Shown: positions 1 through 5,039 of the stretch, in pieces
Layout: each line of letters starts with the position of its first letter
Position numbering within the stretch: position 1 is the first letter of the stretch
Assembly (NCBI GenBank): GCA_013698305.1
Contig: JACCVC010000157.1
Location: 1 to 5,039 of the forward strand
Direction of reading: 5' to 3'
Origin: Chloroflexia bacterium
Lineage (GTDB): Bacteria > Chloroflexota > Chloroflexia > Thermomicrobiales > UBA6265
Length of the DNA stretch: 5,039 nt
The notes under the pieces: model-generated
The model's database searches: none
The model's input: the letters and a program-made list of their open reading frames with translations, nothing else
Told to the model about the DNA's origin: nothing
Program-made: the position numbers and the translations under genes

Positions 1-242
<242 letters not shown>

Positions 243-271
243 CCCTGGCCCCCGCGGACGTAGTAGGACGG

Positions 272-302
272 GCCTCGACCTCGGGCACTTTCGGCTCGAG
301 GC
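272..302 (+). terminator. Possible terminator hairpin after the UvrA-family gene
   Basis: A 7-bp inverted repeat, GCCTCGA at 272-278 and TCGAGGC at 296-302, lies 30 bases after the stop codon. Two further pairs can form inside the stem beyond a bulge. No strong T-tract follows, so an intrinsic terminator is only possible. Confidence 0.3.
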
Positions 303-335
303 TACATGGGTCGAAGTTTCTCCGTTCGAAATGGG

Positions 336-370
336 AACGCTCCCTGACGCGATTTGCGCAAGGGAGCGTT
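336..370. terminator. Strong hairpin between convergent genes, likely bidirectional terminator
   Basis: AACGCTCCCT (336-345) and AGGGAGCGTT (361-370) form a perfect 10-bp stem. Inside it a 2x2 internal loop is followed by a 3-bp CGC/GCG stem with a GATTT loop. It sits between the UvrA-family stop at 242 and the YtxH-like stop at 402, where transcription from both sides must end. The flanks are only mildly T-rich (GTCGTTACTTCT on the + side, CCCATTT on the - side), so termination is inferred from position and stem strength. Confidence 0.55.
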
Positions 371-390
371 GTCGTTACTTCTCGAATGGT

Positions 391-406
391 CCTGATCCGG
401 ATCAGG
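391..406. repeat. Perfect 16-bp palindrome over the ytxH-like stop codon
   Basis: CCTGATCCGGATCAGG is identical to its own reverse complement and contains the TGA stop (complement of 402-404) of the YtxH-like gene. As RNA it could form a 6-bp stem with a CCGG loop. As duplex DNA it looks like a protein-binding palindrome. Its function is unknown; it may help end leftward transcription together with the hairpin at 336-370. Confidence 0.5.
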
Positions 407-1010
407 CGTTGTTGGTGCGGTTTTTCAGGTCACCGGCGCTGTCCTGGGCGTTGTCGATTGCGTCCTCGACCCGCTCCTTGGCGTCGTCGATCGCGTCCAT
501 GCCCGTCTTGTCTCCGCTGGTCCCACTGTCATCGAACTCGCGCTCGATCGCTGGTCCATCGCCGAGATCGTCGGCAACCCGGTCACCCTCGCCCTCGGCG
601 CGATCACGGACGTTGTGGAACTTGTCCGTCGCCGACTCCTTCAGCCCTTCGGCCCGATGGGCAAACTGGTCGACCATCTCGCTGCCGCCCTGCTTGCCGA
701 ACAGGTACGACAGCACCGCGCCCAGCAGCACGCCGACGGCGATCCCGGCGATGAACCCCGCCGACGATGACTCGGGTTCCTCCCGGCGATGGGCGCGGCG
801 CAACTCCTTCTGGAGCTCCTTCACCTTATTCTGCAAGTCGCGGGTGTCCAGGTCAATGTGATCCCACTGGCGCTTGGCCCGCTTCTGCCACTCATCGGAG
901 TCGAAATCGACCTTGTCCCACTGGCGTTTTGCCTTCTTCTGCAGCTCGTCCAGGTCCACGTTGTCCCAGTGCTTTTTTGCATCGCTCTTCTTGTCGCCAA
1001 ACAGTCCCAT
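402..1010 (-). CDS. YtxH-like single-span membrane protein with N-terminal W-D repeats
   Basis: This encodes 202 residues from the ATG at 1010-1008. An in-frame TTG at 1016 is possible, but AAGGGA (complement of 1017-1022) lies 6 bases before the ATG and would abut the TTG, so I chose the ATG. Residues 1-80 are very charged, probably helical or coiled-coil, and hold three tandem units anchored at W15, W31 and W49 (WDNVDLD, WDKVDFD, WDHIDLD), separated by KKAKRQ-type basic stretches. One glycine-rich membrane helix follows at about 84-105 (AGFIAGIAVGVLLGAVLSYLFG), as in YtxH/gas-vesicle-like proteins. Residues 110-202 are acidic and hydrophilic, rich in D, E, A and K, with heptad-like alanines (AIDDAKERVEDAIDNAQ). 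No signal peptide or catalytic motif is visible. YtxH proteins are envelope or stress associated with unknown biochemistry. It is the last gene of the leftward block. Confidence 0.85.
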   Translation of the reverse strand: MGLFGDKKSDAKKHWDNVDLDELQKKAKRQWDKVDFDSDEWQKRAKRQWDHIDLDTRDLQNKVKELQKELRRAHRREEPESSSAGFIAGIAVGVLLGAVLSYLFGKQGGSEMVDQFAHRAEGLKESATDKFHNVRDRAEGEGDRVADDLGDGPAIEREFDDSGTSGDKTGMDAIDDAKERVEDAIDNAQDSAGDLKNRTNNA

Positions 1011-1143
1011 GGTCAATCCCTTTTCATGTCACAAAACGGCCAGTAACGTCTAGCTGAATGTCACCCTTCGGGCGACCGGAACGACACGGGGTCGGTCCCT
1101 ACGTCGCATCCTGATTGTCCGATCTATCATTTTGCTACGCGCA
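1011..1143 (-). other. 133-bp leader between the two membrane-protein genes
   Basis: The spacer is long enough to hold a promoter for the YtxH-like gene, but I see no convincing -35/-10 pair. On the minus-strand RNA a 7-bp hairpin can form from GTCGCCC and GGGTGAC (complement of 1060-1076) with a GAA loop. Its one G-U pair becomes an A-C mismatch on the other strand, which favours a leftward RNA role. An alternative 5-bp pairing (1073-1077 with 1090-1094) would compete with it. The end of the leader carries the AAGGGA ribosome binding site. Confidence 0.4.
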
Positions 1144-1566
1144 TCAGGTCTTGGGCGGCTTTCGACGCTTGCCGGTGACGACATTACGCATCGACCTGAC
1201 CCGAGAAACGGAGCCCACGAGTCCCATCAATGGCCGCATCGCCTCCTCGGTGACGAAGTCGGTCGTGTTCTTGACCCGCTTCGTCGCGTCGGTGATGTTC
1301 GCCGCGCCGCCCTTGGCTCCCTCGAGCAGCGGGATCACCCGATCCTTGATCTGCAGGACCAGGAACGCCAGCGCCGCCGCGATCCCCGCAAGGATGATCA
1401 CGACCAACACCGAACTCAGCACGATAAAGATCACCGCGATATCCCGCAGCTTCTCCAGCGCCGACTGATCATCTCCACCGAGCAGGTACAGCCCTACTCC
1501 CACCAGGATGAACAGCAGGAGCGCGGCGACACCGGCCCATATGCCCTTTGATTTGGCGCCTTTCAT
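1144..1566 (-). CDS. Small two-helix membrane protein, YtxG/DUF948-like architecture
   Basis: The product is unrecognised by name and has 140 residues from the ATG at 1566-1564. An in-frame ATG at 1584 would add six residues, but GGGGAG (complement of 1577-1582) lies 10 bases before the inner ATG and little precedes the outer one, so the start is a judgement. There are two hydrophobic segments, at about 9-30 and 43-72, joined by a short acidic loop (GGDDQSALEKLRD). The roughly 68-residue tail carries a helical stretch ITDATKRVKNTTDFVTEEAM, then RPLMGLVGSVSRVRSMRNV, and ends in a basic KRRKPPK cluster. A membrane segment followed by a helical tail of this type is reminiscent of DUF948/YtxG proteins, which neighbour ytxH in Bacillus. 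The resemblance is my reading and was not tested. The gene follows mnmA by 54 bases and could be co-transcribed with it. Confidence 0.8.
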   Translation of the reverse strand: MKGAKSKGIWAGVAALLLFILVGVGLYLLGGDDQSALEKLRDIAVIFIVLSSVLVVIILAGIAAALAFLVLQIKDRVIPLLEGAKGGAANITDATKRVKNTTDFVTEEAMRPLMGLVGSVSRVRSMRNVVTGKRRKPPKT

Positions 1567-1620
1567 TGGCTCTTCACTCCCCATGCATCGCCGACCCGAC
1601 GACTCTTCGTTTACAACCTA

Positions 1621-2910
1621 TTAAGCACGAAGTCGCACGTTCCGCGCCACAAGCGTTTCACCGGCGGCGAAAGGCTCCCGACCGCCGTGCCCAACAGCCG
1701 CTCCGGCGTCACACCTGCGAACAGCGGAGATCGTGCCGCCGCCGATAACCTCATCCCCGCGATAGAAGACGACGGCCTGACCCGGCGATGCGACCGGCCC
1801 TTCGATCCCGTCAAACGTGATCTCCACCTCACGCGCACTCGCTTTGCCCGGAACGACCATCGCTCGCGTGGGCCGGCCGCGATACCGGACCACCGCGTCG
1901 ACCTCGAACGCATCCTCCGGCCAGACGCCAGACGTCAGCGATACCGCCTCGACCGTCATGCCGACCGCCTCGGCCTGGTCCTTGTTGCCGACGACCAGGC
2001 GATTGGAATCAGTGTCGAGGTGCAGCACGAAGTACGGCTTTGCGGCGGCGATGCCGATGCCCCGACGTTGCCCAACAGTGTGATGGACCAACCCCTTGTG
2101 CTGGCCGATCACCTCACCACCGGAATCGACGATCTCGCCTGGTCGCGTCACATCTGGCCGGCGCTCGCTGACGAAATCGGCGTAGGAGCGGTTGCCGACA
2201 AAACAGATCTCCTGGCTCTCCGCCTTGTCGGCAACGGGAAGTCCGAACGCCCGCGCCAGCCGCCGCACCTCGGGCTTGGTCAGCCCACCTAGCGGAAACT
2301 GGAGGTAGCCAAGCTGGTCCTGCGTCATGGTGTAAAGAACGTAACTCTGGTCCTTGCCGTCATCGACCGCGCGCAGCAATCGATGCGGCAGGCCCCGCTC
2401 TGGATCGCCATGAATCACCCGCGCATAGTGCCCGGTGGCCAGCGCATCCGCGCCCAACATCCGCGCCCGCGTGACGAGATGACGAAACTTCACGTGCCGG
2501 TTGCATTCCAGGCAGGGGTTCGGCGTGCGTCCGGCGGCGTACTCATTGACGAAGGTATCGATCACCGCCTCGCCGAACTCCACCTCCATGTTCACGGCAT
2601 AGAACGGCACGCCGATCGTCGCGCAGGTGGCGCGAGCGTCGTCCATCGCCGGAATTCCACAACAAGGGTTGGCACGGTGGTCTTCGTCGTCCGGGGAAAA
2701 CAGGCGCAGATTCATCCCCACCACACGGTACCCACGCTCGCGCATCACCAGGGCGGTGACGGCGCTGTCAACGCCGCCGCTCATCGCGACGACGGCGGTC
2801 CTGCCCTCGCCGTCCCGAGGGCCGATCCGGGACGCGTCAAGCAAGCCGGAGATGTCCACATCGGCGTCGGGCGTCAATTCGACTGGCGATTGCAGGGCAC
2901 ATGTTGCCAT
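1621..2910 (-). CDS. mnmA: tRNA-specific 2-thiouridylase MnmA
   Basis: MnmA adenylates U34 of tRNA Lys, Glu and Gln and inserts sulfur from a persulfide relay, giving s2U34 in the cytoplasm. This product has 429 residues from the ATG at 2910. A GTG at 2985 would add 25 residues, but it has no ribosome binding site and lies against the likely promoter. In ATG numbering it shows the PP-loop SGGVDS (44-49), NPCCGIPAMDDAR, TPNPCLECNRHVKF with C133 and the catalytic-type C136, ATGHYAR (about 158-164), KDQSYVLY (186-193), and ESQEICFVG with the partner cysteine C236. HHTVGQRRGIG and the C-terminal beta-barrel follow, with GGGTIS near the usual family end. Both ends are long: about 40 residues precede the PP-loop and about 34 follow GGGTIS, against a usual length near 360. 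The gene is divergent from dnaA and is the first gene of the leftward block. Confidence 0.96.
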   Translation of the reverse strand: MATCALQSPVELTPDADVDISGLLDASRIGPRDGEGRTAVVAMSGGVDSAVTALVMRERGYRVVGMNLRLFSPDDEDHRANPCCGIPAMDDARATCATIGVPFYAVNMEVEFGEAVIDTFVNEYAAGRTPNPCLECNRHVKFRHLVTRARMLGADALATGHYARVIHGDPERGLPHRLLRAVDDGKDQSYVLYTMTQDQLGYLQFPLGGLTKPEVRRLARAFGLPVADKAESQEICFVGNRSYADFVSERRPDVTRPGEIVDSGGEVIGQHKGLVHHTVGQRRGIGIAAAKPYFVLHLDTDSNRLVVGNKDQAEAVGMTVEAVSLTSGVWPEDAFEVDAVVRYRGRPTRAMVVPGKASAREVEITFDGIEGPVASPGQAVVFYRGDEVIGGGTISAVRRCDAGAAVGHGGREPFAAGETLVARNVRLRA

Positions 2911-2999
2911 GGGAATAATCTCTGTCCAAACAGGGACCGCGAATCGCGCCGGGAACGCGGCAAAAACCGCCCGTTTGCGCGACACTATTCAACATATCG

Positions 3000-3008
3000 A
3001 GTGTAGCA
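3000..3008 (-). promoter_or_regulatory. Candidate extended -10 element for mnmA
   Basis: The minus strand reads TGCTACACT, an extended -10 (TGn then a TATAAT-like hexamer). No good -35 lies 17 bases upstream. Transcription would start near 2993, giving a leader of about 83 bases to the ATG at 2910. This agrees with the shorter MnmA start. Confidence 0.3.
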
Positions 3009-3049
3009 CGCACCCGCGAAGCGCTCTCTCTATGGTAGGATCAGGCAAC

Positions 3050-3071
3050 GAGTGTACGTACACGTATACTC
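3050..3071. promoter_or_regulatory. Nested palindrome overlapping a candidate dnaA -10 box
   Basis: GTGTACGTACAC at 3052-3063 is a perfect 12-bp palindrome. A second, overlapping inverted repeat pairs GAGTGTAC (3050-3057) with GTATACTC (3064-3071), 7 of 8 matching. TATACT at 3065-3070 matches the -10 consensus in 5 of 6 positions on the + strand, 71 bases before dnaA. No clear -35 is seen. The layout suits a regulator, or DnaA-responsive factor, binding over the promoter. The binding role is inferred. Confidence 0.4.
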
Positions 3072-3141
3072 TGCCGATACGGTGTGTCAGCAAACGCCCA
3101 CCGGGGCGGTCCGGCGCATCGCCAACCGGGACGAATGAGCC

Positions 3142-4659
3142 ATGTTGATCCCGACCATGCAGAAGGCGCAACCCGAGGCAGCTTTGGTGACCGACCACCG
3201 CCAACCGGACGATAACGGAACACCCCGTACTGACGACAGCATCGCCGCCGCGCAGCTGTGGCAGACGGTGCTAGCGGACCTGCGCGGCGAACTGACCTCC
3301 AACGCCTACCGAAATTTCTTCCAGGACACCTCGCTGACGGCTGTTGATGACAACCGCGCGATCGTGACCGCACCCAACACGTTCACCGCCTCTACGCTGC
3401 AGACCCGCTACTCGACGCAGGTCGAGCGAGCGATTCACAACGTGATTGGCGAGCGGCTGCACGTCGAATTCGTGTCGCGGGGCAGCGGCGACCGTGCCGC
3501 CAACACGCCCCGACCACCCCGGCCAGCCTCGCGCAATCGTACCTCTGGCGATTCGAAGCACCAGGAAGCGAAGAACCAAACTCAGCAGGGCCTCGGCACG
3601 CGCCAACTGGAGTTGGACAACGCCGGTCATCACGGCCTCAACCCGCGCCTGACCTACGAGACCTACGTCGTCGGCTCGTCCAACCGGTTCGCGCACGCGG
3701 CGTCACTGGCCGTCGCTGACCAGCCGGGAGGCACGTTCAACCCGCTGTTCGTCCACGGCGGCGTCGGGCTAGGCAAGACCCACCTGCTCCACGCCATCGG
3801 CCATCGCGCCATCGCCACCAACAGCGACCTCAACATCGTGTACGTCTCCTCGGAGACCTTCACTAACGACCTGATCAAGGCGATCATGGCGCAGCGGATG
3901 GAGGAGTTCCGTGGCCGGTACCGCACCATCGACATTCTGATGATTGACGACATCCAGTTCATCGCCGGCAAGGAGAGCACACAGGAGGAGTTCTTCCACA
4001 CCTTCAACGCGCTCTACCAGAACGGAAAGCAGGTCGTGATCAGCAGCGACCGCCCGCCGAAGTCGATCTCCGCGCTGGAAGATCGGCTGCGGTCCCGATT
4101 CGAGGGCGGGCTGATCGCCGACGTGCAGTTGCCCGATTACGAGATGCGCACCGCGATCCTGCGCACCAAGGCGAATGAACTCGGCGTCTCACTGCCGGAC
4201 GACCTGATCGAGTACGTCGCCCACCGCGACCAATCGAATATCCGCGAGCTCGAGGGCGCGCTCAACAAGATCTTGATGATGGCGCAGCTCTACAACCGCA
4301 AGCTCGACGTGCAGCTGGCGATGGAGTCGCTCACCGAGTCCTCGATGAACCAGCGACGAGCAACCACCACCGCCGCCGATGTGCTGCGCGTCGTGTGCGA
4401 GGTGTTCGGCGTCACCGAGAAGGAGCTGCTGGGTCGCCAGAGGAAGCGACAGATCGTGCGCCCCCGCCATGTGGCCATGTACCTGCTGCGCGAAGAGACG
4501 GGCAGCTCGCTCGCCGAGATCGGGCGGACGCTGGGAGGGCGCGACCACACCACCGTCCTGCACGGGATCGAAAACATCGAGAAGGGCCTCAACACCGACA
4601 CCCAGTTGCGCAGCCAGATCATCGCCGTGCAGGAGTCGTTACTCACTGGAAAGTCGTAG
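3142..4659 (+). CDS. dnaA: Chromosomal replication initiator protein DnaA
   Basis: DnaA binds oriC, oligomerises with ATP, melts the origin and helps load the replicative helicase. The 505 residues show all four domains. Domain I is at about 35-110 (AAQLWQTVLADLRGELTSNAYRNFF and on). A polar, proline- and glutamine-rich linker spans about 111-165. The AAA+ domain III starts near NPRLTYETYVVGSSNRFAHAA and carries Walker A GGVGLGKT (206-213), Walker B ILMIDD (265-270), sensor I VVISSDRPP (298-306), box VII DRLRSRF (314-320) and sensor II NIREL with R368. Domain IV ends in the DnaA signature GGRDHTTVLHG (465-475) within a helix-turn-helix. Box VII continues FEGGLIADV, where many DnaA proteins have a tryptophan (FEWGL). 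The start is the ATG at 3142, 10 bases after GGGA; an inner ATG at 3157 lacks a ribosome binding site. No dnaN follows. Confidence 0.98.
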   Translation: MLIPTMQKAQPEAALVTDHRQPDDNGTPRTDDSIAAAQLWQTVLADLRGELTSNAYRNFFQDTSLTAVDDNRAIVTAPNTFTASTLQTRYSTQVERAIHNVIGERLHVEFVSRGSGDRAANTPRPPRPASRNRTSGDSKHQEAKNQTQQGLGTRQLELDNAGHHGLNPRLTYETYVVGSSNRFAHAASLAVADQPGGTFNPLFVHGGVGLGKTHLLHAIGHRAIATNSDLNIVYVSSETFTNDLIKAIMAQRMEEFRGRYRTIDILMIDDIQFIAGKESTQEEFFHTFNALYQNGKQVVISSDRPPKSISALEDRLRSRFEGGLIADVQLPDYEMRTAILRTKANELGVSLPDDLIEYVAHRDQSNIRELEGALNKILMMAQLYNRKLDVQLAMESLTESSMNQRRATTTAADVLRVVCEVFGVTEKELLGRQRKRQIVRPRHVAMYLLREETGSSLAEIGRTLGGRDHTTVLHGIENIEKGLNTDTQLRSQIIAVQESLLTGKS

Positions 4660-4683
4660 CGGTGCGCCGAATAATATCGCTGG

Positions 4684-4700
4684 ATGCTTCGACGCATTTT
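4684..4700 (+). terminator. Weak terminator candidate after dnaA
   Basis: ATGC (4684-4687) and GCAT (4694-4697) form a 4-bp stem with a TTCGAC loop, ending in TTTT. It lies 24 bases after the dnaA stop. The stem is too short to be convincing on its own; the larger palindromic element downstream may do the job instead. Confidence 0.25.
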
Positions 4701-4725
4701 CCCAAAGCCCCGTGGCAAAAACAGG

Positions 4726-4882
4726 CCGTCATCCTGAGCGTAACGAAGGACCCCTGCGCGAAGCGCACGACAGCGAAACTGGCTTACTATCAGCCATTCC
4801 GAAGGCCTGAGCGGCAGAGAATGATGAATGATGGTTGAAACGGCTTCGCCGGGAGATTCTTCGCATTCGCTCAGAAAGACGG
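4726..4882. repeat. Imperfect palindromic (REP/MITE-like) intergenic element
   Basis: The left arm at 4726-4754 begins CCGTCATCCTGAGCG and continues into CGAAGGA. The right arm at 4851-4882, read in reverse complement, begins CCGTCTTTCTGAGCG and continues into CGAAGAA. The arms match over most of about 29 positions. The core CCTGAGCG occurs again inside at 4806-4813. Two small hairpins lie within, TGCGC-GAA-GCGCA (4755-4767) and CGGC-TTC-GCCG (4841-4851). The motif GTCATCCTGAGCGAAGCGAAGGA, with a mirrored partner, is one I associate with dispersed intergenic repeats in several bacterial phyla. No ORF is inside, so any spread would depend on other factors. It may also act as a terminator after dnaA. 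Confidence 0.65.
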
Positions 4883-4919
4883 TCTTATTGTATAGACGCA
4901 CCCAGAATGCCAAAAGCTG

Positions 4920-4948
4920 TTGACCCAGACCACCGCAATACGTAGCAT
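4920..4948 (+). promoter_or_regulatory. Sigma-70-type promoter candidate for the downstream gene
   Basis: TTGACC (4920-4925, 5 of 6 to the -35 consensus) and TAGCAT (4943-4948, 4 of 6 to the -10 consensus) are separated by exactly 17 bases. Transcription would start near 4955, leaving a leader of about 40 bases before the GTG at 4994. This argues against the in-frame ATG at 4958 as the start. Confidence 0.5.
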
Positions 4949-4982
4949 GCTGGCAAAATGCCGCGTATTCGCACCTCATCCC

Positions 4983-4986
4983 GGAG
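4983..4986 (+). promoter_or_regulatory. Ribosome binding site deciding the GTG start at 4994
   Basis: GGAG lies 7 bases before the GTG at 4994-4996. The alternative in-frame ATG at 4958 has no comparable site and falls almost on the predicted transcription start. Confidence 0.5.
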
Positions 4987-4993
4987 ACTGCCC

Positions 4994-5039
4994 GTGCCAC
5001 AACTTGCCGTCATTACCGATGAGATCAGCACCGATCTCG
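4994..5039 (+). CDS. Start of a probable sugar-phosphate isomerase/epimerase (3' truncated)
   Basis: Only 15 complete codons are in the window, reading (V/M)PQLAVITDEISTDL. An N-terminal beta strand of the form LAVITDEIS followed by acidic residues is typical of TIM-barrel sugar phosphate isomerase/epimerase proteins (AP endonuclease 2 superfamily, xylose-isomerase-like), where the D-E pair starts the barrel. These cytoplasmic enzymes interconvert sugars or sugar phosphates using a divalent metal; the substrate cannot be told from this fragment. The start is taken as GTG 4994 because of GGAG 7 bases upstream and the promoter at 4920-4948; an in-frame ATG at 4958 would add 12 residues. It follows dnaA in the place where dnaN is often found. 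The family call rests on one short motif, so it is tentative. Confidence 0.5.
   Translation, partial: MPQLAVITDEISTDL

Larger units (their letters stand above)
4660..4993. other. 334-bp intergenic region after dnaA
   Basis: I find no gene here. Reading left to right it holds a weak ATGC/GCAT hairpin followed by TTTT (4684-4700) just after dnaA, then a large imperfect palindromic element (4726-4882), then an AT-richer stretch around TTATTGTATAGA, and a promoter candidate (4920-4948) for the next gene. No TTATCCACA-type DnaA box was found, so this does not look like oriC. Confidence 0.6.

Noticed and set aside
331..861. Open frame on the + strand of 176 codons opposite the YtxH-like gene
   Set aside because: Serine-, proline- and arginine-rich composition with no motif. 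It begins just before the hairpin and runs antisense to a better-supported gene with a ribosome binding site.
1633..1720. Possible frameshift making the MnmA C-terminal extension
   Set aside because: The alternative frame gives no recognisable MnmA ending, and the barrel already reaches the usual GGGTI end before the extension, so there is no sign of a disrupted gene.
1687..2292. Long + strand frame opposite mnmA
   Set aside because: The opposite strand encodes MnmA with all family motifs. This frame is an antisense shadow caused by high GC content.
2383..3006. Second long + strand frame opposite the mnmA 5' half
   Set aside because: Same reason; its residues mirror the MnmA codons and show no family motif or start signal.
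3015..3024. CGCGAAGCGC shared with 4757-4766 in the palindromic element
   Set aside because: Only 10 bases are shared and it is a simple self-complementary GC-rich string. No flanking similarity supports a second copy of the element.
2911..3141. oriC in the dnaA upstream gap
   Set aside because: No TTATCCACA-like boxes and no AT-rich unwinding stretch. The sequence is better explained as divergent promoters.
4290..5000. 236-codon minus-strand frame across the dnaA end and the intergenic region
   Set aside because: It overlaps the conserved DnaA domain IV and runs through the palindromic element. No recognisable domain or convincing start is present.

Overview
The window is GC-rich bacterial chromosome (about 60% G+C by eye) with long ORFs and short spacers. 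The gene content is core housekeeping: tRNA thiolation, replication initiation and a UvrA-family ATPase. I see no transposase, phage gene, CRISPR array, tRNA or rRNA. My best guess at the host is Chloroflexota, possibly Thermomicrobia-like. This rests on the flavour of the MnmA and DnaA proteins, dnaA sitting away from dnaN, and a dispersed palindromic repeat with a CCTGAGCG core. It is an inference and was not tested by any search.

Layout from left to right. Positions 1-242 (+) hold the last 79 codons of a UvrA-family ABC ATPase. Positions 243-401 are a convergent gap with hairpins, the strongest being a 10-bp-stem inverted repeat at 336-370. A leftward (-) block follows, transcribed in this order: mnmA (2910-1621), a small two-helix membrane protein (1566-1144) and a YtxH-like single-span protein (1010-402). 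A divergent gap of 231 bp (2911-3141) carries promoter-like sequence and a nested palindrome. It leads rightward into a full-length dnaA (3142-4659). A 334-bp gap (4660-4993) contains an imperfect palindromic element of about 157 bp and a good promoter candidate. The window ends in the first codons of a gene that looks like a sugar-phosphate isomerase/epimerase.

How the genes relate. MnmA makes 2-thiouridine at the tRNA wobble position. DnaA starts chromosome replication. They are divergent, so their promoters share one short gap. The two small membrane proteins resemble, in architecture and pairing, the YtxG (DUF948)/YtxH envelope and stress proteins of Firmicutes, and I suggest they work together at the membrane. 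The spacer between them is 133 bp, so the YtxH-like gene may also have its own promoter. No clearly new system is visible. The most interesting points are the YtxG/YtxH-like pair with its unusual tryptophan-anchored triple repeat, the nested palindrome over the likely dnaA -10 box, the CXXC-type MnmA, and the palindromic repeat after dnaA.
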